Under the pieces are notes generated by a model. The model did not search any database and was not told where the DNA came from. It saw only the letters and a program-made list of their open reading frames with translations. Both the position numbers and the translations under genes were made by a program. From contig JBELEM010000027.1 in the NCBI GenBank assembly GCA_042093735.1, forward strand, positions 1 to 22,161: a stretch of 22,161 bases of DNA, given 5' to 3'. Shown here piece by piece: positions 7,074-14,296 of this stretch (positions are counted from its first letter, which is position 1; every line of letters begins with the position of its first letter). The stretch is from Hellea sp042093735. GTDB lineage: Bacteria; Pseudomonadota; Alphaproteobacteria; Caulobacterales; Maricaulaceae.

Positions 7074-7469
7074 ATGTCCAAAAAATTCATAAACTGCACT
7101 GGTATTGTTTGCTTAAAAGGTGATGAAGTTCTCCTTATAAAAAGAGGCAATCCACCCCGCAAAGGTGAATGGTCTATCCCAGGCGGAAAAATAGAATTTG
7201 GCGAGTCAGAAATAGAGGCTTCGCTAAGAGAACTCTACGAAGAAACTGGTATAAAAGCCTCTATTAAGAAAAAAATAAATCAAGTAGTGGTCAATTTAGA
7301 AGGCTTCAAATATATCCTTCATAACTACAGTGCTGTATGGGTTTCTGGAAAACCTATTCCTGGAAGCGATGCCTTAGATGCGAAATTTATAGAACTAAAT
7401 AAATTGAGTAAATATAAACTATGGAAAAAAACACAAGAAACTATTAACACAGCATATAATGAGAAATAG
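7074..7469 (+). CDS. Nudix hydrolase
   Basis: Nudix enzymes hydrolyse nucleoside diphosphates linked to another moiety, for example damaged NTPs, ADP-ribose or NADH. The complete Nudix box G-x5-E-x7-R-E-x2-E-E-x-G-I is present at about residues 38-60, preceded by GEWSIPGG. The ATG at 7074 is chosen because GGAGA lies 5 bases upstream and it yields 131 residues, with the N-terminal strand starting properly; a GTG at 7056 is possible but has no clear site. It lies 33 bases before pyrC on the same strand, so the two may be cotranscribed. The substrate cannot be told from sequence; a MutT-like or ADP-ribose role is equally open. Confidence 0.87.
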   Translation: MSKKFINCTGIVCLKGDEVLLIKRGNPPRKGEWSIPGGKIEFGESEIEASLRELYEETGIKASIKKKINQVVVNLEGFKYILHNYSAVWVSGKPIPGSDALDAKFIELNKLSKYKLWKKTQETINTAYNEK

Positions 7470-7502
7470 TTGCTACAATTTAATTAAAAAGCTAAGTTTA
7501 TA

Positions 7503-8546
7503 ATGATGACAGATAAAATTATTATAAGGCGTCCAGATGATTGGCACGTGCACTTGAGGGATGGCCCAATGTTATCTCAAGTTGTAAATTTTACAGCAAA
7601 GCAATTCAAGCGAGCTATAATAATGCCAAACTTAACTCCTCCTGTAATAACTGTCAAAAGAGGAATGGAATATCGAGAACGTATCTTTAAATCCGTTGAC
7701 CCAAGTCTAAGTTTTACTCCATTAATGGTGAGCTATTTAACGGATGATATTGATAAAGATGAGGTAAAGCTTGGCTATAATGAAGGTGTTTTTACTGCAG
7801 CAAAACTTTATCCGGCAAATGCAACAACAAATTCCTCTATGGGTGTAACAGATGTTAAAAATATATACCCTACTTTAGAGGTGATGCAAAAAATCGGGAT
7901 GCCATTACTATTACACGGCGAAGTGACACAAAAACATGTAGATATATTTGACCGCGAAGCTGTTTTCATTGATGAAATTCTTAAATCGCTAATAAAGGAT
8001 TTTCCATCCTTAAAAATAGTTTTTGAACACATATCTACCTCTGAAGCGGCCGACTTTGTTTTTGAATCAAACAATAATATAGCGGCAACAATTACTCCTC
8101 ACCACCTTGAATTAAACCGTAATGCAATTTTTGAGGGTGGAATACGCCCCCATAACTACTGCCTACCAATAGTCAAACGTGAAAAACATCGTCTTGCATT
8201 AAGAAAAGCAGCTATTTCCGGATCTCCTAAGTTTTTTCTAGGTACAGACTCAGCACCACACTCAAAAGGAGCAAAGGAGAGTGCTTGTGGTTGTGCTGGA
8301 CTGTTTAATGCTCCTTTTGCAATGGAGGCATATGCTAAAATATTTGATGAAGAAAACTCACTTGATAAACTTGAAGCATTTAGTTCAGAATATGGCCCAC
8401 AATTTTACGGTTTACCTCTAAATGAAGAAAAAGTAATGCTTGAGCGTACTAATACGTCTGTACCTGTAGAAATTGATATAATAAATACAACTATTGTACC
8501 TTTTCACAGTGGCAATAATATACCATGGAAATTTAGTAGGCTTTAA
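7503..8546 (+). CDS. pyrC: dihydroorotase PyrC
   Basis: PyrC cyclises N-carbamoyl-L-aspartate to dihydroorotate, the third step of pyrimidine synthesis. It is a zinc amidohydrolase TIM barrel. Metal and catalytic residues are visible: H15 and H17 in DWHVHLRDG, the carboxylated lysine K101 in AAKLYP, H138 in LLHGE, H176 in FEHIST, and D249 in LGTDSAPH. The length of 347 residues matches the compact E. coli-type PyrC and not the longer PyrC/PyrX type. Two adjacent ATG codons (7503, 7506) leave the start uncertain by one residue. The gene converges on the protease gene with only two bases between the stop codons and no visible terminator. Confidence 0.95.
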   Translation: MMTDKIIIRRPDDWHVHLRDGPMLSQVVNFTAKQFKRAIIMPNLTPPVITVKRGMEYRERIFKSVDPSLSFTPLMVSYLTDDIDKDEVKLGYNEGVFTAAKLYPANATTNSSMGVTDVKNIYPTLEVMQKIGMPLLLHGEVTQKHVDIFDREAVFIDEILKSLIKDFPSLKIVFEHISTSEAADFVFESNNNIAATITPHHLELNRNAIFEGGIRPHNYCLPIVKREKHRLALRKAAISGSPKFFLGTDSAPHSKGAKESACGCAGLFNAPFAMEAYAKIFDEENSLDKLEAFSSEYGPQFYGLPLNEEKVMLERTNTSVPVEIDIINTTIVPFHSGNNIPWKFSRL

Positions 8547-8548
8547 TT

Positions 8549-10003
8549 CTACTTTGGAAGATACCTAACCGGTAAGGACCCAATTCTACCATTCCTGTCT
8601 ATCATTATTTCTAAATTCCCTGGTTTTTTATTCGTATTTAATAAAGATAAAACTTGTTGAGTTGATGTGACAGTCTCTTTACCCAAGCTAACAATAAAGT
8701 CTCCAGTACGAAATCTATTATAAGCCGCCACTGAACCTCTTTCAACGCTCAGAACCATAACCCCTCTCATATATGGGTCAAAACCAAGTTCTTCGCCCAA
8801 AGCAGGAGACATATTTACTATTATCGCTCCGTCAAGAGCATGGTAACCCTTTAGCTTTTTTTGATCTCTCAAAGGTGATTCTTTTGGTGTATCAACAATA
8901 ACAGTAAATGATTTTTCTTTTCCGTTGCGCCACAATTTAACATTCACTTTTTGACCAGGTTTTAATGTGGCAAGCTTAAAACGAAGACCGCTATCATCAT
9001 TAATTTCAGTATTAGCAATCGACAATATTACATCGCCTCGCTCCAAACCAGCAGAAGCTGCGGGACCAGATGGATATATATCATTTATCACAGTACCCCT
9101 AGATCTGTCTAATCCCAAAGCAGAGGCCATAACAGAATCTACAGCATTAGTTCTTGCACCTATCCAAGGACGCACAATCTTACCTTCTGAAATAGCACTA
9201 TCTACTGCGCGAGAAACAAGTTCTGCGGGTATTGCAAACCCAATACCATTAGATCCGCCTGACCGTGAAAATATAGCCGTATTTACTCCAATTAACTCAC
9301 CTGTTAAATTCACCAAAGCACCTCCGGAGTTTCCAGGATTTACAGCAGCATCGGTCTGAATAAATGAAGATGTATCTGTTACATTTGTACGGCCTAAAGC
9401 TGATATTATACCACTCGTAACAGTTTGTCCCACTCCGAAAGGATTTCCAATTGCCAGTACAATATCTCCAATTTCTGTAGTATTATCTTTTTGAATAGCT
9501 AGGCTAGGTAAGATCTCTTCACCAACATCTATTTTTAACACCGCTATATCAATATCTTCATCTTGCGCTAAAACAACAGCTTCAAATTCACGCCTATCAT
9601 TAAGTACAATTTTTAATTCTTCAGCTCCATTAACCACATGAGCATTAGTAACTATTACTCCCGTACCTCTAACTATAACGCCTGATCCCAAAGAGCTTTC
9701 AGTACGTTCTTGTGGCGCCCTTCTCATACCAAACATTTGATCAAAAAATGATGACCCTCGCCGCGATATTGTCCTTGAAGTAAAGACATTTACAACCGCG
9801 GGAGATGTTAATTTGACTACTGGAGAATATGATAGTTCAACCTGCAAATTTGAACTGGGCACTACTTTGTCTTTACCTGGTACTACATAAAGTAAATCTT
9901 GGGCAGAAATTACAAACGAAAATAGAAAAAAAGAAATAACATATAGATTAATAAACAAATTTTTCATTTTTATAAGATAATTGTTTTTCATTAAAATTAC
10001 CAT
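8549..10003 (-). CDS. degP: periplasmic serine protease of the Do/HtrA family (DegP/DegQ-like)
   Basis: HtrA proteases degrade or refold damaged envelope proteins. Counting from the ATG at 10003, the catalytic triad is H122 (TNAHVV), D152 (DIAVLKI) and S226 (NPGNSGGA). The oxyanion and activation loops are GNPFG and GVGQTVTSGIISALGR. Two PDZ domains follow at about 275-375 and 385-475. The N-terminus has a hydrophobic export segment (FINLYVISFFLFSF). The ATG at 9967 (Met13) would give a more classical signal peptide; neither start has a good ribosome-binding site. At 484 residues it is normal for the family. It is divergent from rimO and converges tail-to-tail with pyrC. DegP, DegQ and MucD cannot be separated from sequence alone. 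Confidence 0.92.
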   Translation of the reverse strand: MVILMKNNYLIKMKNLFINLYVISFFLFSFVISAQDLLYVVPGKDKVVPSSNLQVELSYSPVVKLTSPAVVNVFTSRTISRRGSSFFDQMFGMRRAPQERTESSLGSGVIVRGTGVIVTNAHVVNGAEELKIVLNDRREFEAVVLAQDEDIDIAVLKIDVGEEILPSLAIQKDNTTEIGDIVLAIGNPFGVGQTVTSGIISALGRTNVTDTSSFIQTDAAVNPGNSGGALVNLTGELIGVNTAIFSRSGGSNGIGFAIPAELVSRAVDSAISEGKIVRPWIGARTNAVDSVMASALGLDRSRGTVINDIYPSGPAASAGLERGDVILSIANTEINDDSGLRFKLATLKPGQKVNVKLWRNGKEKSFTVIVDTPKESPLRDQKKLKGYHALDGAIIVNMSPALGEELGFDPYMRGVMVLSVERGSVAAYNRFRTGDFIVSLGKETVTSTQQVLSLLNTNKKPGNLEIMIDRNGRIGSLPVRYLPK

Positions 10004-10125
10004 AATTAAGTAAACAAATTGATATTTTTACATTAAATATGATTTAGCAAGCAAGATTAAATACTGGACATACCCTTAATTCCTTTTATGTGAACATTGG
10101 ATTCTTGATAAAAAGGCTTTGCATA

Positions 10126-11481
10126 ATGGTTTCACCAGAAAATTCAGAATTAAAAAATAGCGATAATATAGACCTAGATAGTCCAAGCATTGGTTTTGTA
10201 TCTCTTGGTTGCCCTAAGGCAATGGTTGACTCGGAAAGAATTATAACCCTTTTAAGGGCAGACGGTTATAAAATCGGTAGTACTTACGATGACTCTGATG
10301 CGATAATTGTTAATACGTGTGGTTTTTTAAATTCGGCAAAAGCAGATAGTCTTTCTGCAATTGATGAAGCTCTATTCGAAAATGGACGTGTTATTGTGAC
10401 TGGATGTATGGGTAACGACCCAATTATAAAAGAACAATTTCCTAAGGTTCTATCTGTAACAGGTCCGCAACAATACGATGATGTAGTTCGGGCAGTAAGA
10501 AAAGCAGCACCCATCACAGGAAATAAATTTAGGGATCTAATTCCATATGAACGCTCACGAATAACCCCTAAGCACTATGCATATTTAAAAATTTCAGAGG
10601 GATGTAACAACAAGTGCACATTCTGCATTATACCAGACCTACGAGGAGGTCTTGACAGTATAAATATCACCAATGTTATGAAAGATGCAGAAAGTCTGGT
10701 TAATTCAGGGGTAAAAGAACTAATAATTATTAGTCAGGACACTTCGGCTTATGGCTTAGATATAAATTATAAGGAAGGCACTTGGCGAAATGAAACATAT
10801 AAATCAAATTTGTTTGATCTAACGCAAGCACTCAGTAAGTTGGGCGTTTGGGTAAGAATGCAGTATGTTTATCCTTATCCCCATGTAGATAAGATAATAC
10901 AAAATATGGCTGATGGAGGTATTTTGCCCTATATTGATGTTCCCTTTCAACATGCAAGCCCGTCTGTGCTAAAAAGAATGAAACGTCCAGCAAACCAACA
11001 TAAACTTATGGAACGCATAAAATCATGGAGAAAAATATGCCCAAACATAACGATTCGTTCTTCATTCATAGTTGGCTTTCCGGGAGAAACAGAAGAAGAC
11101 TTTGAAATACTTATTAATTTCTTAAAAGAAGCTAAATTAGGTCGGGTAGGCGCTTTTAAATATGAAAATGTAGATGGAGCTCAAGCTTTTGAATTTGAAA
11201 ATCAAATACCACAGAATATAATCGATGAAAGATACGAAAGGTTAATGGAAACTCAACAAGAAATTAGTTTTGAAATTATGAATGCAAAAATCGGAGAAAC
11301 CCATGATGTAATTATTGATGAAGTTGATGAAGACGGGGCTTTTGGACGTTCAATGGCAGATGCACCTGAAATAGATGGTTGTGTATTTCTCAATGGAGAT
11401 ACTGAAGTTAAAGCTGGTGACATAGTTTCTGTTAAGATAAAACATACAGATGAATATGATATGTGGGGAATACGCGAATAA
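10126..11481 (+). CDS. rimO: ribosomal protein S12 methylthiotransferase RimO
   Basis: RimO is a radical-SAM enzyme with two iron-sulfur clusters that adds a methylthio group to Asp88 of ribosomal protein S12. Counting from the ATG at 10126, the N-terminal cluster Cys are C29 (SLGCPKA), C65 (NTCGF) and C94 (TGCMG). The radical-SAM CxxxCxxC is C160-C164-C167 in SEGCNNKCTFCIIPD. The C-terminal TRAM domain covers about the last 65 residues. The ATG at 10126 is preferred over a GTG at 10090 because it has AAGG 9 bases upstream and gives 451 residues, close to the family length. After CxxC the stretch LRGGLDSINI departs from the RGKLVSRPI-like form I remember. rpsL, which encodes its substrate, follows after 160 bases. 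Confidence 0.93.
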   Translation: MVSPENSELKNSDNIDLDSPSIGFVSLGCPKAMVDSERIITLLRADGYKIGSTYDDSDAIIVNTCGFLNSAKADSLSAIDEALFENGRVIVTGCMGNDPIIKEQFPKVLSVTGPQQYDDVVRAVRKAAPITGNKFRDLIPYERSRITPKHYAYLKISEGCNNKCTFCIIPDLRGGLDSINITNVMKDAESLVNSGVKELIIISQDTSAYGLDINYKEGTWRNETYKSNLFDLTQALSKLGVWVRMQYVYPYPHVDKIIQNMADGGILPYIDVPFQHASPSVLKRMKRPANQHKLMERIKSWRKICPNITIRSSFIVGFPGETEEDFEILINFLKEAKLGRVGAFKYENVDGAQAFEFENQIPQNIIDERYERLMETQQEISFEIMNAKIGETHDVIIDEVDEDGAFGRSMADAPEIDGCVFLNGDTEVKAGDIVSVKIKHTDEYDMWGIRE

Positions 11482-11641
11482 GGATACTTGATAACCCATT
11501 ATAATTGTAATTTCACACACCTTTAAAAAAGTAAAAAAATATATACAGTCATAAACGAAATAATTGATTGACTTCGAGCGCTTAAATACATAAATGGGCG
11601 CAAATATTTATAAAAATAAAGCCACATCTAGAAGACTAACT

Positions 11642-12013
11642 ATGCCAACTATTCAACAGTTAATACGTAAGCCACGTCAGCCCAAAAAACGCGGAACAAA
11701 AAATCCCGCTCTTCAGGCTAATCCACAAAAGCGTGGCGTTTGCACAAGAGTCTACACAACAACTCCTCGAAAACCTAACTCAGCCCTTAGAAAAGTTGCT
11801 CGTGTACGGCTGACCAACGGCTACACAGTTGCAAGTTATATTCCTGGTGAAGGTCACAACTTACAAGAACATAGTGTAGTTCTCGTGAGAGGCGGAGGGC
11901 CACGCGACTTACCAGGTGTTAGATATACCATAGTTCGAGGCAGCCTTGATGCTCAACCAGTAAAAGACCGTAAAACAAAACGTTCAAAATATGGCGCTAA
12001 AAGACCTAAGTAA
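11642..12013 (+). CDS. rpsL: 30S ribosomal protein S12
   Basis: S12 sits at the interface of the 30S subunit and governs decoding accuracy. The protein of 123 residues aligns along its whole length with S12: QLIRKPR at the N-terminus, QKRGVCTRVYTTTP, KPNSALRKVARVRLTNG, YIPGEGHNLQEHS and DLPGVRY. The ATG at 11642 gives the conserved MPTIQQL start and has AGAAG 7 bases upstream; an in-frame ATG at 11594 would add 16 unconserved residues. Oddities: position 43 (42 without Met) is Arg where Lys is usual, and the loop before the RimO target Asp89 reads GGGPRD where GGRVKD is usual. rpsG and fusA do not follow; the next gene is on the opposite strand. A TTGACT at 11568 could be part of its own promoter. 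Confidence 0.95.
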   Translation: MPTIQQLIRKPRQPKKRGTKNPALQANPQKRGVCTRVYTTTPRKPNSALRKVARVRLTNGYTVASYIPGEGHNLQEHSVVLVRGGGPRDLPGVRYTIVRGSLDAQPVKDRKTKRSKYGAKRPK

Positions 12014-12039
12014 AAATACATTTACTTAATTTCTAATAT

Positions 12040-12675
12040 TCAAAATATCTCTGAAATACATGCTTCGTCGATGTAAGAATCGACACAGGTTCTTGTGGCT
12101 TCCAAATACTCCCTCAAAGTAACCTTTCGGTCATTAAGATAAGATGTGTCTAAAAAATTATTCAAGTACTCTTTGCTAATGCTTTTTGCTGCAGCAATAC
12201 AATGTTTTAGGTACACCTCAGCTGGAAAATCATTTCTATTCCAAAATGTTTTGACACCATAATGATCCATTAAAGACTGAATATCCAAATAATTCATATG
12301 CGGCAGTTTTATTTTACTATCTAAGCCTTCAAAACACATAATAGCGTTAAAAACTTCTTTTGAATTCCTCACATGAGCCTTCACTTCATCGAGCACATAC
12401 CTAAATTCATGTTTTTTAAAAGTATTGAAATCCTTTTCATCAAGCTGAAATGCTAAAGCATACATAGTTGCATTTGGATGAATTATAGCAGAGGCATGTG
12501 ATATACATTTATCATTTGCATTTACTAAGCCTTTATCAACAGACAGTGTTCCGTATGAATTAAAACATCGTGCATAACCAAAAAGTTTAACTTGAGTAAT
12601 TTCCCTCACATTTGGAAAAAGCCTACTTATGCTGATTTCTGATAATAATGATGCATAACCAATTACAAATTTCAT
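12040..12675 (-). CDS. gamma-glutamylcyclotransferase-like protein (GGCT fold), putative
   Basis: GGCT-fold enzymes cyclise gamma-glutamyl amino acids or glutathione-derived peptides to 5-oxoproline. The N-terminus FVIGYASLLSE resembles the FxYGSLL strand-loop of the fold. LAFQLDEKDFNTFKKHEFRYVLDEV resembles the central segment that carries the catalytic Glu; the Glu in KHEFRY is the candidate. The C-terminal AAKSISKEYLNNFLDTSYLNDRKVTLREYLEA matches a tail I associate with one bacterial and fungal branch of this group. The match is by pattern only, so the activity is uncertain. No clear ribosome-binding site precedes the ATG. It converges on rpsL with 26 bases between the stops, and tRNA-Leu lies upstream on the same strand. 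Confidence 0.6.
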   Translation of the reverse strand: MKFVIGYASLLSEISISRLFPNVREITQVKLFGYARCFNSYGTLSVDKGLVNANDKCISHASAIIHPNATMYALAFQLDEKDFNTFKKHEFRYVLDEVKAHVRNSKEVFNAIMCFEGLDSKIKLPHMNYLDIQSLMDHYGVKTFWNRNDFPAEVYLKHCIAAAKSISKEYLNNFLDTSYLNDRKVTLREYLEATRTCVDSYIDEACISEIF

Positions 12676-12771
12676 ATTTTATTAAATTTCGTGCATCTAT
12701 AATACTCTTGCAGAACTCTCTTGCCGCAATACAAATGTTTTGTAAATTTATATTTTGGGTAAAAAAGAAAA

Positions 12772-12856
12772 TGGTGCGGGTGAAAGGACTTGAACCTTCA
12801 CATCTCTCGATACCAGAACCTAAATCTGGCGCGTCTACCAATTTCGCCACACCCGC
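12772..12856 (-). tRNA. tRNA-Leu (TAG)
   Basis: On the minus strand the acceptor arms GCGGGTG and CACCCGC pair. The anticodon arm CCAGA-TTTAGGT-TCTGG carries anticodon TAG. A long variable arm, a T-arm with GGTTCAAGTCC and an encoded CCA complete an 85-base class II tRNA. It is upstream of the GGCT-like gene on the same strand, with about 96 bases between. Confidence 0.95.
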
Positions 12857-12884
12857 ACAGGAGTAACAATTTAATGAGGCGTAT

Positions 12885-12910
12885 GCTTTGATTTTAAATA
12901 AAAATCAAGC
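12885..12910 (-). other. AT-rich hairpin downstream of the MATE gene
   Basis: GCTTTGATTTT (12885-12895) pairs with AAAATCAAGC (12901-12910), with one bulged base and a five-base loop. On the minus strand it begins 7 bases after the MATE stop codon. It is not followed by a T run on that strand, so it is at best a weak or Rho-linked end, or a 3' stabilising element. Confidence 0.4.
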
Positions 12911-12916
12911 CGATTA

Positions 12917-14296
12917 TTAGCTCTTTTTTGCCGTCATTGGGGCTTTTAATAATGACCATGAGGCAGCAATAAGACCAGAAATAATATTTGCTATCGCCAT
13001 GCCAAAAAATGCTCCCCTCAAACCGTCTAAATGAACACCAATATAAATAAATAAAACATAAAAAATTAATGATCTGATAATTGTATAGACTAGCCCATAA
13101 ATTGGTCGACCTAGGGCATTGAAACCTGCAGCACTTATAAAAACAAACCCATAGGCAAATATAGTTATCGGAACAATATAAAAATAAGAAATAGTTTTTG
13201 ATACTACTTCTGGGTCATTAGAGAAAATACTTGCAATATCTGCTGCAAAGAAAGCCAAAATAATTGCCATAAAAGTGCTCCATAAAATACATATCCAATA
13301 ACAAAAAATAAAGGCTGCGCGAACTCGTATCGTATAACCTGCACCACCATTTTGGCCAGTAATGGCTCCAACACATGCTGACAAAGCATATAACAAACCA
13401 ACGGATATTAACTCAGCCCGGCTTGCCACTGTAAAAGCTGCTAGGTCAGCTGTAGTTAATGTATTGCTTATTATAAGAACAGCTATCCATGCTGAAACTG
13501 GTACGATAGCATTTGTTCCGGCAGCAGGTATAGCAACGCGTCCAATTATACTCCAAGCCCTTACAATCGACCCCTTTGTCATATTAACAAAAGTTATAGC
13601 CTTTCTATGATATATAATAACATATAAACCAAACAGTGCCGCTATCACATTACCTACAACCGTAGCCAATGCAGCGCCCTGAACCTCCAACCTAGGAAAA
13701 GGGCCCCATCCAAATATTAGAAATGGATCAAGTATAATATTTATAACGGCACCAGTTATCATTATAGAGCTTGGCAATAAAGCTTCTCCTCCCGCACGAA
13801 GTATATTGTTACTCATCATAGCAACTGACACTATAGCTAATCCTGGAAGTGAAATTACAAGATAGTCCCTTGCCATTTTTAATACCTCATTGCTTTCATT
13901 TGTAAGACCGAGGAGAAGTGGCATAAGTAAGTATAAAAAACTTATTAAACAGGTCATTATTAGTAATCCAAACATTATTGCTGCAGCTCCGTGGCGCTTA
14001 GCTTTCTGATAATCACCTTGACCCAAAGCACGCGAAATTGCGGACATTGTTCCCGCCCCCAAACCTATATTCACAGAATTTCCTACAAAAGTAATTGGGA
14101 ATGCAACACCCAGAGCAGCTAACGCAAAACGGCCCAAATTAGGTCTGCTCTCATCAATTAAATTTCCTAAATATATCGTATCTACAATACCAGTCGAAAT
14201 AAGTGCTATAACAGCAATAGAAAATGGGCCAAGCATGCGTAACACATGACTCGACACTTTGCCTTCTGTTAGATCAACTACAGCGCCAGAAGCCAC
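12917..14296 (-). CDS. MATE family efflux transporter
   Basis: MATE proteins export drugs or metabolites in exchange for Na+ or H+. The protein has 459 residues and about twelve hydrophobic membrane segments in two similar halves. It opens with DLTEGKVSSHVLRMLGPF, a typical MATE entry into helix 1, and each half has the family's Pro/Gly-rich pattern (for example ALGVAFPITFVGN; SLPGLAIVSVAMMSNNILRAGG). The start is GTG at 14296, overlapping the TAG stop of maeB by one base, so it is likely translated by coupling with maeB. The substrate is unknown. Confidence 0.9.
   Translation of the reverse strand: MASGAVVDLTEGKVSSHVLRMLGPFSIAVIALISTGIVDTIYLGNLIDESRPNLGRFALAALGVAFPITFVGNSVNIGLGAGTMSAISRALGQGDYQKAKRHGAAAIMFGLLIMTCLISFLYLLMPLLLGLTNESNEVLKMARDYLVISLPGLAIVSVAMMSNNILRAGGEALLPSSIMITGAVINIILDPFLIFGWGPFPRLEVQGAALATVVGNVIAALFGLYVIIYHRKAITFVNMTKGSIVRAWSIIGRVAIPAAGTNAIVPVSAWIAVLIISNTLTTADLAAFTVASRAELISVGLLYALSACVGAITGQNGGAGYTIRVRAAFIFCYWICILWSTFMAIILAFFAADIASIFSNDPEVVSKTISYFYIVPITIFAYGFVFISAAGFNALGRPIYGLVYTIIRSLIFYVLFIYIGVHLDGLRGAFFGMAIANIISGLIAASWSLLKAPMTAKKS

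Noticed and set aside
8967..9359. 130-codon open frame antisense to the DegP-like protease
   Set aside because: It lies wholly inside a conserved protease coding region, has no recognisable domain, and is a shadow of that gene's codon pattern.
12648..12866. Small open frames on both strands across tRNA-Leu
   Set aside because: They run through the tRNA gene and its flanks; the tRNA structure fully explains the sequence and no ribosome-binding site is present.
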